A stretch of DNA of 64,000 nucleotides from Schoenoplectus triqueter. Taxonomy: Eukaryota; Streptophyta; Magnoliopsida; Poales; Cyperaceae. The translations under genes and the position numbers were made by a program. Under the pieces are notes generated by a model that was not told where the DNA came from, made no database searches, and worked only from the letters and a program-made list of their open reading frames with translations. How positions within the stretch are numbered: the first letter of the stretch is position 1; each line of letters opens with the position of its first letter. Positions 35,813 to 48,179 of this stretch are shown piece after piece. The stretch is taken from assembly GCA_964058805.1 (NCBI GenBank), contig CAXKVV010000008.1:186001-250000 (forward strand), given 5' to 3'.

Positions 35813-37315
35813 TTATTCATTCTCTGTTGGTTCAATATGGATGCGAGATAGATGATCCGCTACAGAATTTTCAGTCCCCTTTTTATCTTTGATTTCGAGG
35901 TCGAACTCTTGAAGGAGGAGTATCCAACGGATTAATCGGGACTTAGCATCTTTTTTGTTCAACAGGTATCGGATTGCAGCATGATCTGTGTACACCACGA
36001 CTTTTGACCCCACTAGGTAGGAGCGGAATTTATTGATTGCAAAGACAACGGCTAGGAGCTCTTTTTCGGTGGTTGTGTAGTTCACCTGTGCTTCGTCAAG
36101 CACCTTGCTAGCATAGTAAATTGCATGTGATTTCTTGTCAACTCGCTGCCCAAGGACCGCTCCAACGGCATAGTCGCTTGCGTCACACATGATTTCGAAA
36201 GGGAGTTTCCAGTCCGGCGGTTGAAGGACTGGTGCCGACACAAGTGCCTCCTTTAACCTGCAAAATGCCTCAAAACAGTGTTCATCAAAGTTAAAATCTA
36301 CGTCCTTCATAGTCAGATTGGTTAAGGGTTTTGCAATTTTGGAAAAATCTTTAATGAAACGTCTGTAAAATCCTGCATGTCCTAGGAAACTACGAATCTC
36401 TTTGACACTGGTAGGGGGCGGTAATTTCTCTATTATTTCTATTTTTGCTTTGTCTACTTCTAAGTCTTTTTCAGAAATAATATGACCTAACACCACCCCT
36501 TGCTGCACCATAAAGTGACATTTTTCCCAATTTAGGACTAGGTTCACTTCTACGCATCTCTTCAATACCCTAGTTAGGTTAGAAAGGCACTCATCAAATG
36601 TGGTTCCATACACAGAAAAGTCGTCCATGAACACTTCCATGGCATTTTCAATTAGATCGGAGAAAATTCCCATCATGGCCCTTTGAAAAGTGGCGGGCGC
36701 GTTACACAACCCAAACGGCATCCTGCGGTACGCGAACGTACCGTAGGGGCAGGTGAATGTTGTTTTATCTTGGTCATCAGGGTGTATCGGTATTTGAAAG
36801 AAACCACTATAACCATCTAAATAACAGAAAAATGAATGCTTAGCAAGTCTTTCTAGCATTTGATCAATAAAAGGGAGAGGGAAGTGATCCTTCCTGGTTG
36901 CCGAATTCAACTTTCTATAGTCGATGCACATTCTCCATCATGTCGCCATTCTTGTTGATAGTAACTCGCCATCTGCAGATTTCACAACGGTTGTTCCTCC
37001 TTTCTTTGGTACAACATGCACCGGGCTCACCCATTTGCTGTCCGATATTGGGTAGATAATCCCAGCGTCCAAAAGCTTGTGAATTTCCTTCCAAACAACT
37101 TCTTTCAGATTGGGGTTCAATCTCCGCTGCGCTTCCGCCATCGGCTTGTGATCGTCTTCCATCAATATCCGATGCATACAGATAGATGGACTAATCCCCT
37201 TCAAATCTTCGATTTTGTACCCAATTGCTGCCTGGTGTGTCCTTAGCTCGGAAAGAAGTCGATCGGTCTGGTGTGTCCTTAACTGGGTATGATTCATTTG
37301 GGCCAAGATATTCAT
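35813..37315 (-). pseudogene. Athila reverse transcriptase and RNase H domains
   Basis: RT words: [32 protein letters not shown], the active site [10 protein letters not shown] (YxDD variant), then RNase H words [15 protein letters not shown] and [11 protein letters not shown]. An in-frame TGA at 36938-36940 separates the fingers from the palm, and a TAA at 35813-35815 follows the RNase H. This frame is shifted relative to gag-pro; the break lies near 37190-37315. Confidence 0.92.
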
Positions 37316-40025
37316 ACATTATAGTGGATGGCAGGGGTTTTAACTCGACTTTGGGTGAGCTTGAAGAGGTTTGGGTCGAGTTTGAACCTTCTGGAGTTGA
37401 AAAGGTGATAGCTGGGCAGAATTGCGGTCCGCAATTTTTGGACTTCGGACCACAATTTTGACTCTGGAATTCCCTGCTCTCGTTTTTGCACTTTTTGCGG
37501 TCCGCAAATTCTTCCTTCGATCCGCAATTCTGAAGATTTTCTGCTGGATGTGTTGTTTCATGTCTCCTTTCGTTGGATTTTGAGATTTCCAACTCTAATT
37601 GTTCGAGAAACCTTTCGAATTCACCATCGGAAGGGTGCGAGACCAATTTATCAATCGAATCCGCGATTGATAATTTTTCGAATTCCTCCTTTACAATCAC
37701 GTCTATCATGTCTACCCTGCAAAAGTTACCATCATTAGCGGGGTATTTCAAGGCTTTAAACATATCAAATTCAACTTTTTCCTTCCCGATCTCAAATGTG
37801 AGTTTTCCCCCTCTAACATCTATTTGGGTGCCGGCCGTGTTCAAGAATGGCCGGCCAAGAATTAAAGGTGTATCGGGATCCTCATCCATTTCAATTACGA
37901 CAAAATCTATGGGAATGTAAAATTTCCCCACTTGAAGTGGTAGGTCCTCAACTTGCCCCACCGGATATTTCACTGATCTATCTGCCAATTGCAGAGAAAT
38001 TCTAGTTGGCACTAATTTACCAACCCCGATTCTATCAAAAACAGATTTTGGCATTAGGCTTACACTCGCCCCAAGATCACACAAAGCACGGTTAAATTTG
38101 GTGCTGCCTATAGAACAAGGTATGGTAAAACTACCCGGGTCTTGCAACTTGGGAGGCAATTTATTCATCACTATTGCGCTCACTTTTTCGGTCAAGGTTA
38201 CCGTTTCATCGTCTAATTTCCTCCTATTGGATAAGATATCTTTCAAAAACTTTGCATAGGTAGGCATTTGGGTGACAACATCGGTAAATGGGATGTTAAC
38301 ATTCAATTTCTTTAGCAATTCAATGAACCTAGCATATTGCTTATCCAATTTTGTATTAGCAAGTCTTTGAGGGTAAGGGATAAACCTGTGTGGGGGTACA
38401 TACCTCGGTATGTCCCCCTTTACCTGATTCGGCGTTGGCGCATTAGTGTCTTCCTTGTCACTCTCTTGCTCCATTTCAACATGATTTTTCGAATGAGAGT
38501 CAGGTTGTTTATGGTGCGCCTGAACTCCGGCATCTAGGGGTAACTCAGGTCCATCATATGCGGTTCCACTCCTCAAGGTGATGGCCTTGACTGATGCATT
38601 GGGGTTGCAATCCGGTTTAGGCGGGAGCTGACCGTGCTGGCGTGAAGACGACGATGCTTGCTGCGTCACTTGCGTTTCCAGAAGTTTCCCTTGAGTTGCC
38701 AGTAGGTCAATCTTCATGCCGAGATCTCTAATTTGGTCGGCCACCTGTTGGTTGACCCTCTTTTGGTCCTGTCTGAACTCCGCCTGTTCTTGCATCATCT
38801 TTTCCATCATTTGTTCCATGTTAGATTTCTGCGGAGCGCCTTGGTCAAATTGTCTCTTCCCGTACCCCTGATTAGATCGGTTCTGATTGGGGCTTAGATT
38901 CTGATTTTGGGGCTGATGGTCTTGGTTGTTTCTCCAGGAGAAATTTGGGTGATTTCTCCAACCTGGATTGTAAGAATTTGAAAAGGGGTTGTTTTGCGGC
39001 CGGTAATTGTTGTTGAGTACGTTCACTTGCTCCGCATCCCCTTCAGCAGATCCACCCCAATTGCAGTTTATGGCCAAGTGATCGCCTCCACCACAAATAG
39101 CACAAGTAGGTGATTGATGTACCGCTGAAATATTTTGGTTGGTCAAGCGGTCTATACTCTTTTGCATCGCCTCCAATTGTGCTGCCAATTTGGTTGAGAC
39201 GTCCATCTCAATCACACCTGATGCACCTCGAACGGGTCATCTCACCGAGCTCCATTGTTGCTGCCCTAATGACATCTCATCAATCAATTTGTAGGCATCA
39301 CGGGCGCTCATGTTCATCAAATTACCTCCAGCTGCTGCATCAATGGTTAGTTTAGAGGACTGCTCGAGTCCTTCATAGAAAATCTGAGGTATGAACCACT
39401 TCTCGAGTCCGTGGTGCGGACAAAGACGCAGCAGTTCTTGGTATCTATCACATGCCTCGCTGAGAGATTCTCCTCCTCTTTGCCTGGAATTTGTAATTTG
39501 AGCACGAAGGGCAGAAGTTTTAGATGGAGGAAAATACTTAGAAAGGAAAGCATCAGACATTTGGGCTCATGTTCTTATTGTACCGGTGTCTAGTGACCTT
39601 AACCAATTTCTAGCCTTATCTCCTAAAGAAAAAGGAAATGCTCTAAGTTTAATGGTCTCGAGTTCAACACCATTAATTTTAACCGTGTTACACAATTCTT
39701 CGAACATGGCCAAGTGTTGGTTCGGGTCTTCATGAGCTAGACCGTTGAACATGTGTTGAGAGAGCATGTTCAAGAGAGCGGGTTTCAGCTCGAAGTTGTT
39801 TGCCGCAACATTAGGCACAATATAGCCTAGTTGAATTCCAATTGCCTTTGGGGCAGCAAAGTCCTTCAAGGGACGGTTCTCATCATTCTCTGCCATTTGG
39901 GTCGCTTCTTCGGTGGCGGGATGAATAAGCGGTTGTTCAAGCAGAGAAGTTGTCTCCTTGGTTCTACGTCTGTACACCAAGAGACCTGATTGCCTGGCCA
40001 GATCGAGTCCTGAGAGAGCAATCAA
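37191..40025 (-). pseudogene. Athila gag-protease frame
   Basis: Capsid-like gag (GYIVPNVAANNFELKPALL, LRAFPFSLGDKARNWL), a zinc knuckle CAICGGGDHLAINC, a Gln/Asn-rich linker, and an aspartic protease whose active-site region reads CDLGASVSLMP (expected D-S/T-G changed), with ILGRPFLNT as the flap/psi element. The likely start is the Met near 39898. In-frame TGA codons at 39567-39569 and 39237-39239 break it. The C-terminal part (37420-37530) is encoded by the palindromic repeats and yields repeated NCGPQ-like words. Confidence 0.9.
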
Positions 40026-40125
40026 ACAAGTAGATCACAGAAAATAAAAGAAAATAAGAGAAATAAAAATTAAAAACAAATATCTAGTCTCAGTTACTAA
40101 AGGTTGAACCAATATTCACACCGTT

Positions 40126-40144
40126 GTCCCCGGCAACGGCGCCA
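40126..40144 (-). promoter_or_regulatory. Primer-binding site, tRNA-Asp
   Basis: Plus-strand GTCCCCGGCAACGGCGCCA equals the 3' end of plant tRNA-Asp with its CCA, so the minus strand is complementary. It lies 7 bases from the 5' LTR, as in other Athila elements. Confidence 0.92.
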
Positions 40145-40151
40145 AAAAACT

Positions 40152-41215
40152 TGATGTAGATTTTGCTAAGCTAATAAATACCCTAATTTATAGTTAATTT
40201 CAGCCGCAAGCGCACGGCCTAGTCAAGTAGTAGTTGGGGTGTCGAACCACAAGGACAAGGATGAATTACCGGTTCTAACAAGTTTCACTAATCTAGACAA
40301 TCAAAAGTGAGCTTTGTATTAAACTAAAAGTAAATAAATCTAACAATAATGACTGGAAAGTTTATCAAATTGAGGATTCTAAGGGTTTTCGGTTTCACTC
40401 TCACTCGTTTGGTCAATTCACTCAATTTTGGGTCAGAAGATTCAGTTCCACCTTTCGGTTTCCGCTTTCACTTCTAGGGTAACATGCAGTTGATTAAAAC
40501 TAAGCATTCAATTTAGACAAAACAGCAATCACAAACAACAAGAACTAAAAGATCAACAAACGAGTAAAATTAAAACATTCGAGTTATCGAGTTTACACCT
40601 AGACCCTAGAAGGGTGTCTAGCCACAAATCATGTCAAAGATTGTATCAAGATTCATGTTTAAACAACAGTACAATATGAGAAAAGAATAAACCAAGAAGA
40701 TCTACGATTTCTCGCCCGGTTCTTGAGTTCTCCTTCAAATTCTCCCTCCAATGGTGTTCTTCCTCTTCTTTCTTGCTTGGGATCTCCTCTCCAGACAGTT
40801 GAGAGATATTCTGGGCGAGAGGAAGTTAAAAATTCATATCTTTCTTGAGAAAACCGCTTCAAAACTCAAAATTCGCGTTTCCAACCCAATTTTTGCGGTC
40901 CGCAATTCCCATAATTGCGGTCCGCAATTTTTGTCATTTTTTTCAGAATAAACCAGAGAGCATTTGCGGTCCGCAATTTTGATATGAGAATGCTTTTAAC
41001 TTGATTTCTTCGTGTAAATCCGACCCATCTCGTTCCAATCATTATTTCTCATGTTAACATCTTTGTTTACACTCAATGACCTGCAAAATAACAAGAAATA
41101 CAACAGTATCTCGAACTCGACATAAAAACTAAATAAATTCTTAACAATTAACATAAAATGCATAGTTTTTGAGATAAAACCCTAATTGAATATAATATAT
41201 AAATGAGACTTATCA
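40152..41215 (-). repeat. Athila 5' LTR (1,064 bp, internally deleted)
   Basis: Closely matches the 3' LTR but lacks 284 bp after CACTCAATTT, plus two short blocks (about 12 and 20 bp), so it keeps three and not four palindromes. Since both LTRs are made from one template at insertion, the deletion is post-insertional unless the copies were exchanged. Confidence 0.95.
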
Positions 41216-41249
41216 AGACGCGATCCTATGCATAGTGTCATAGTCTAAT

Positions 41250-41282
<33 letters not shown>

Positions 41283-41374
41283 CCAAGCTATTAATTTGTG
41301 CCACAATATTAAGAAAAAGGACGCATCAAAGATCCACATGGAGAAGAAAATTCGAAAATATCAACAAACATGCG

Positions 41375-41685
41375 TGATAATTATGACGTCAACATGGAGA
41401 AATGATGAATATTAATTTTGTTCTAATGTAATGTTAGCGTGAAGGTAAGAAAATTTGAAAAAACATTTTTCACTCTGAGTTACAGAAGGGCATTAACTAA
41501 ACTTGTTATTGAAAAACTAGTTACATCATGTGGGTAGTTCCTTCAATCTTCTCCGGTACAGCATTATAACCTCTTTCTATAGATAAACTGAGCATTTATT
41601 CCACTACAAGTAATATTTTTCCCAGCTACAAACCAGCCCCATGAGGCACATCATCAACTGCCAAGCATCCTTCTCAACAGAATCG
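41375..41685 (-). pseudogene. Duplicated 3' end of the class-3 lipase gene
   Basis: Aligns with 49895-50216, the 3' UTR and last codons of the lipase gene: shared words CAACATGGAGAAATGATG, TTAATTTTGTTCTA, CACTACAAGTAATA, CCCAGCTACAAA, GCATCCTTCTCAA in the same order and spacing. The codons are altered by small changes, and the rest of the gene is absent. It lies about 110 bp beyond the stop codon of the EMB1270-type gene. Confidence 0.85.
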
Positions 41686-41798
41686 TTATTTTTAAATATA
41701 ATATTAGATGCCAACTGCTAAATAGTTGATAAGTTAATTTATCAACATAATCGATTAAGTCTTATCTTATGCTGAAGTGGGAAGGTTCCAAGTTCCAA

Positions 41799-44700
41799 CT
41801 ATTTTGATTCAATTTCCTCGTGTTGCCGTCTTACAAACTTAGCCTTACGCAACCAAGATGACCTTCTCCTTCTGGCACCAACAGTCCCATTGTTCCTTAA
41901 TTTTTCCATTTTCTCTCTTCTTCCCTCTATATCCTTTGTTATAATTTTAACCCTGCTCTCCTCCGACAACAACGCCAGCCTGGCAAACTTCTTTGGCCTA
42001 ATTTCCCCTAGCCTCTCTTCTATGTCTTTAAATGTTGGTACCAAACCAGCTCTCATAAAGTACCCATCTATCAGCCTCATTGAATTTGTACCAGGAAGTG
42101 TAGAATTATCTTTCAGCTCGAGGTCCATGCAGAAAGAGGAGTCCTTCAGCCACATTTTGAGGGAGTGTGCTTTAGCGATGAAGAGACCTGTACGGGTTTT
42201 GCAAGGTCGGAATGGGGAGCCCATTTCCAACAGATACGCTTTGAGAGTTTTGTTTAATGAGACCTGGTTGTACTCAGCTCCACCCGTTATTAGTATGACT
42301 GATTTTGGGGATTCAGGGCTTCCCTGCAGTGATGCATCCTGTAAATTTCCAAAATTGTTGGATTAGACTTCAGTAGAGAAGTAAGAGTTGATAATACAAA
42401 AATAACACCAGTAAGATAGCCAAAGCTCCCTATATTACTTTTTTTTTACAAAAAAAACAACCTCATTTATAATTGAAAATAACACAGAATTGTAAATGGA
42501 CAAGCAATACTAAATATCAAGACACCTGTATAATATTTTGTACAAATCTTATTTCAATAGTTTTTCTAATTTAAAAAGTGATTATGATCAGTGATAGTGG
42601 AAAGAGATGAGAGACGAGGAGCTGAAGGTCTAAATAATGGCAATTTAACAATAAGCATATTTATTTTTCCAGTTTCTCTCGGAAACAAAAAAAAAAATCA
42701 AACTCATTTATGTTAATTAATTAAAGTAAGGTAGTCTTATCTTGTTAGTTAAAAGTGCTTGCAATACCAAAATCATTGGATATCAGCACATACTGGCAAA
42801 TAATGAAGGTTATTACAAATTTTCAAAAAAGGTTCCAAGTCCTTACTTGCATTTGATCAAGCCATAGTGTGAGACCGACAAGTGCAGCTCCACCAGACAT
42901 CTTGCGAAAATCAGCCCCCCAGTCTCTCTCCGCAACGCTACAAAATTACGAGTTAAGATTTTCTTTGTTCCTACAAAATAACTTTGCAAAATTTTCAATA
43001 AAAAAAAAAGAAGGAGATGAAGCACCGGAAAACATTGCTCCTGTATATATTTGTTTTGATAGCTAGTTGTAAGATCCAGGAAGCAGTGGCCCTTTTCTCA
43101 AACGCCCATAGAAGATCCTCTATTGCATTTACAAAATTGAATGCAGCATTGTCTTCTCTTGGCCTGAGCTCCTCCAATAAACTCTGCACCTCTGACACCA
43201 AAGATCCACTTCTATCCATCAACAGCCTACAAAATGATAGTATCAGTACAATCAATGATCCCAGTATCAAGTGTAAGTACAGTATAGAAAAAAACTTTGG
43301 CAACAACAGGAAATTAACCAGTGATCAAAGTTCCTTTTTTCGTTCTAAGATACATTTTCATGCATGCCCCTGCAGAGGATCATAACAAAATCTACACCAA
43401 TACAACTGTGATGAAATCAAGACCATCCCCCTAGAAAAATCTTTGATAAATTGCAACAGTTCTACCCTCCTTTTTCGGGGGAAAAAATGTGGGAATGAAA
43501 TTTTGGCGTGTTTTAACATAAATATAGCAACAACAGGCATGAAGACGAATCTTATTTTCTGCACTAATGTATGTGTTACTTCCTATTATTTTTATTAATA
43601 TTCAAGAGAATTCAACAAGTTACAAGGTTATATGTAAGATAATTCCCTAGTCACAGAATTTGTGACTATTTTGTAAAATGTGGCTATAATCCAAAAGATA
43701 AGTAATTTGAGAAACCAAAACATATTCAACCTAATAGGGAGATCAAACCCATTGTCTTTCAGTGCACCAAGGAGGAGCAAGGCATCCTCTTTCTTCTCAC
43801 AAAAACTAGCAGCTCTGACAAAACAAGTCCATATCCTATGGTCAATTTCAATTCCATCTCTCTTCAACTCCAACAATTTCTCAATTCCGTAACCATACTC
43901 CCCATTTTTCAAATAGGCATCAATAACAGCGCTGTATGGCAAAGCAGTTACCAACATATTTGAATTTCTCAAATTATTTAAAACATTCTCTGCCTCTTTA
44001 GGCTGATGAGCAGCACCATATGAGAGCATTAGCATGTGCATGGTGGCTATTGTTGGCTCAACACCATCTTCTTTCATTACTTCAAGCAAATTTTCAGCTT
44101 TTGCATGGTTGCCTGAATTTCTATAAAGTTTGAGCATTAGGTGATAAAAAAGCCGATCAAGTTTATACCTAGATCTTGTATCTTGAAAAAGCTCCTCAGC
44201 TTGTTCCAGAAGTTGAACCTTTACACACACAGCTAGTAAACTCTTATAAGAGTCCAATTTTGGCTCCAGTCCTAGTTTTCTCATCTCGCTCAGAAGGGTC
44301 AAACCTTCTTGTGGCCTCGCATCCCTACTGTACATAACTATTAAAGTATTGTATGTATCCTCATCAGGTTTCAAGCCAGCTGTCAGGATTCTTTGGTACA
44401 CTTCAGATGTCTTTTTATATGCCCCTATTTTAGTATACATTTTAAGAAGTGAATTGAAGATAAACATGTCAGGTTTAAACCCAGCTATTTCCATTTCTTC
44501 CACCATTACCTCCACATCTCCAACCTGTTTTCCATCAGCGAACAATGGAATCATGCTTCTGTATAAATGCATATTTGGTAAATAGCCTGCAGCTTTCATA
44601 CCACTGTATATCTTTTTAACTTCAAATATATTCTTTTCTCTAGCAAATGCATCAAGCATTAGAACAATGGTGCTCTTGCTAATCTTAAAATCCATATCTT

Positions 44701-47419
44701 GCAACTCTTGTATGACAACATATGTCTCGTCAAGTCTTTTATCAACAATTAGTGCGTTAATCAGGCCATTGATAGAGTCAACAGATGGGTATGGTCCATG
44801 CTTCATCATTTGGTTGAATACAGCTCTTGCCTCTTCGTACCTACCACTTTCAGCATATGCACTAATTAAAGAATTCCAGACCCTTCTATTAAGAGACGGT
44901 TCATGGTGCCTCAATTTCTCCACAAAAGCTTCAGCCTTTTCCCATAGTCTCAACTTCCCGTAGGTCTCTATTATGTTTATATAAACCAAAAGGTCATTAA
45001 GCATAGCTCGTTGCATTAAATGCTCAGCAGTTTCAGGATAATTTAATTTGCAATAAATGTTGATCAGAAGTTTGTATGTCTCTTGTGAAGGTTGGATACC
45101 AAGAAAACTCATGTCTGAGTAAAACTGAGAGGCATCAGGTAAGAATCCAGCCTCATCACAGCAAGAGATCAAGTGTTCATGCAAACTAGGGTTTTTGGTA
45201 AAAGACCCATAACCTAATACCTGCATTTTGTTATATTCTTCTTTAGCTTCCTCAGTTTGCCTGTTTTTGCACAATTTTATAATAAAGGATTCTGCTATTA
45301 GAGAAAGAGAACTTGGGATGTGATCACGAACAAAACTTATCAAAGCAAGGCCATCATCAGATCTATCCATTGAATCATATGCATTCAAAATTGAAGATAA
45401 GATCTCATGATTGGGTTGGTGACCTTGACAAACTGCCTTTTTTAGCATCTCAGCTCCTTGAAAGAAGCATCCGACCTTGACAAGTATAGAACAAATTGAT
45501 TGTACATTCATACAGAAAACCTTTTCCATATCATTAATCACCTCCTTTATCTTGTCCTCCTCATTCCCATTCATCAAAGATTTAAGCATTACATCATAAA
45601 GGTGCTCATCGGGACTAAAACCAGCTTTGACCATTGACCTGTACAACCCCATTACCTTTTCTATTTCACCATTAGACCTTAATAAGACATCTAACATGAC
45701 TGAATATGCCATACAATCCGGTTTGATGCCAGATTGAACCATGTGGTCAAATGCTTTTTCAGCCTCAATCCGCATCCCGGCCTTTGCATAGCCACAAATT
45801 AATGCATTAAATGTCTTAACATTGGGTTTTAAACCGGCTTCAACCATCCGACTCATTACCTCGCTCGCTTCTGAAATCCGATTTGCTTTCCCCAATAAAT
45901 CGATCAAGACAGTGTATGTGACCACATCAGGATAACAGCCATCAAGTTTCATTTCATTATACAAACAGAGGGCTACATCAAGACAACCCTTTCTGCCATA
46001 CATGTTCATAATGGTATTATAAGTTATCTCATCTCTCTTAAACCCAGCTTGTACCATCTTATTACATACATGTTCTACCTTTGCCACATCACCAACTTTC
46101 GCAAATGCAGACAGAAGAGCATTGTACGTTACTGCATCTGGTATGAAACCATTCACGCTCACCTCATCAAACAGTCTCTCGGCCTCCTGTGCCATGCTAC
46201 ACCGGCCATAGACAGAGATCATGGCATTGTAAGTCCACAGATCAGGCCGACACTCTGACTTGAGCATTTCGTAGAACACCTTCATAGCATCTTCTAAATT
46301 GGAAGTTTGTGTGCATGCACTTATTAGTGTATTGTATGTAATAGTGTCAGGCCTCAAACCTGACTGGCGAACCTCATTTAGGAGCTGAAGGGCTAAACCA
46401 GGACCTAAACTACTGGCCTTAGTCCTTGCATTGATGAGCGTGTTAAAGCTGACAAGGTCAGGCTCAAGTCCACATTCCTGCATGGAGTCAAAAAGTTTGC
46501 GGACTTCGGCAAAACGACCATTTCTGGCATAAACTCCCATCATTGCATTGTAGACCTATTAAACTTCATGTTTAGTACAGTATCATCAGGTGACTAACTC
46601 ATACTATTTTACTTTGGATATAAATTATAACAGACAAGACCTGAACTGCTGGCTCGGAGTCGACATCAGAGTAGCATCTAAGAAAGACCTCCTCAGCCAG
46701 GGAGTCCTGCCTCGCACGGCCAAGAACGCCAAGGATGGCAGAGAGAAGGCGAGGCCCAGGTGCATGTTGCCGGTGAAGAGTCAACCACTCATAGACCTCT
46801 AGAGCTCTGTGCCAGCTGGTTTGACCTACTTGCCTCACAACAAATGACAGGTCGGTCGGGGTCACCTACAACAATTAAGGTGTTTGCCAATATGTATCTG
46901 TAACACTGTGAACAAATACAGCTAATTTTATGCCATTGGAGAATGTGTGTATACCTGAAGGGAGGGTTCTTTCTGTTCAAGCACATCCCCCGCGTGCGCT
47001 GAATCAGGGAGGGAGAGAATCCGATCAGAGAGGAGCTGAACCCGCTCATGCCAGTCCCGGGCCCGCTTGAGTGCCAGCTTAGAGAGCTTCTTGACATGAG
47101 TGCGGTGTGACTTGGATTCAAGTGACTCGAAGTGATCGGGTAGTTGAGTTTCTTCCTCTGAGGTTTTTTCAAGAGGAGCAGGAATTGGGGAGGACACGGG
47201 GTTCGGGTTAGTGTGCAGTTGGTGGGGTTTGGGAAGGTGAATCAGGTGGGGAAAGTGGAGGTGGAGGTCAGGCCAGCGAATGGAGGGGTCAGCTTGGGGG
47301 TAGTGGAATTCGGCTGGGGTGGAAGGGGTGGAGGTGGCGTTGGTGGGACGGAGATTGGGGAGGCGGGAAGGTGGAGGGAAAGGGAAAGGGAATGGAGTGG
47401 TAAGGCCTAACAGAGGCAT
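41799..47419 (-). CDS. EMB1270: Pentatricopeptide repeat protein, EMB1270 type
   Basis: Six exons: 46955-47419, 46641-46865, 43731-46555, 43226-43026, 42937-42847, 42338-41799, all GT-AG with matching phases, giving 1,448 residues (Arabidopsis At3g18110 is about 1,440). A Pro/Ser/Thr-rich N-terminus fits a plastid transit peptide. Exons 2-3 hold ~25 P-type PPR motifs (e.g. DLVSFNTLINAR, DTITYNTLISAC, DLWTYNAMISVYGRC). The C-terminus (LLWAFEKRATASW, GGAALVGLTLWLDQMQ, ILITGGAEYN) resembles an SMR-like end. P-class PPR proteins bind organelle RNA; the Arabidopsis orthologue is needed for embryo development and is linked to plastid intron splicing. Start is the only upstream Met in the frame. Frame is intact. 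Ends of exon 4 and 5 rest on homology-guided splice choice. Confidence 0.93.
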
Positions 47420-48179
47420 GAGATAGCGGGAGAATGTATCAGATGGAGCATGAGGTGAACTTAAACCATGCGAAGATATTTCTCGTGAGAACGAACAAAC
47501 AATGATTACGAATTTACGATAGAATATAGAATAGAAGGGAAAACTTGTGCATCAACGTTTCTCCTTATTCAGCCCATAAGGCCTTTTTCGTTCTGGGTCC
47601 GAGCCTAGTTCGTATGTTGACCCCGACCGAACTACTGATTGAAGAGTGACTATTTTGTATTATGAGCTGTCCGAATTTAATTTTCGTCTTTAAATTTATG
47701 AGAGTCCACTCCAATCTGAACGCTTTATTTAGTAAAGTACGTGAATTTTAAATTGAATGTGTCGTGATTTGCGGGACCTACTACTAGTCTACTACAGCAC
47801 TGCTGATCTGCTTCTTTCCTCTTAGATGCCCTTTCCTTGATGTGAATCCTTTTGTTCTTGTGGTCTCTAATCGATAGCGCTCTCCCTTTTTTATCTCACA
47901 CGTGCTGATCACCGAACGACTATAATTTCATTATTTTCTAATAGCATAGCAAAATTTGGGCCTATGGTATTGTGGTACCTTCATGCAATAATTATACGGC
48001 ATCCAAATATGTGCTGCTTTTTCATGAACTAAGCTTTCCAAATTTTGATGTTTTGCTTAGCTTTTATTCATTCGTGTCGTAGCGTTAAAGAAAAAGAGAA
48101 AATATTTTAGTACCTGAGACTTTCATCCTCACACGTCCCCTTTTCTTTTTTTTTCTTTTTTATTTTTAGCTATATTTTT
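47420..48179 (-). promoter_or_regulatory. 5' flank of the EMB1270-type gene
   Basis: Non-coding sequence upstream (minus sense) of the PPR start. No TATA box stands out, as in many housekeeping PPR genes. The region ends at the tandem array. Confidence 0.35.

Larger units (their letters stand above)
29784..41215 (-). mobile_element. Athila-type Ty3/gypsy LTR retrotransposon (11.4 kb)
   Basis: Two LTRs begin TGATGTAG and end TTATCA, flanked by the 5-bp target duplication AGACG (29779-29783 and 41216-41220). In sense (minus) order: 5' LTR 40152-41215, PBS for tRNA-Asp 40126-40144, gag, protease, RT, RNase H, integrase, non-coding spacer, Athila env-like ORF, polypurine tract, 3' LTR 29784-31163. 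All recognised domains are present, but the reading frames carry several premature stops and at least one frameshift, so it is non-autonomous in its present state. Confidence 0.95.
29432..41260. mobile_element. Foldback element M-E, split by the Athila retrotransposon
   Basis: Left part 29432-29783 begins AATTAGACTATGATGTTATG. Right part 41216-41260 ends CATAGTGTCATAGTCTAATT, its inverted counterpart. Outside these lie GAGAGAGA (left) and CTCTCTCT/(TA)n (right). Removing the retrotransposon and one copy of AGACG rejoins a foldback of about 390 bp. Confidence 0.8.
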
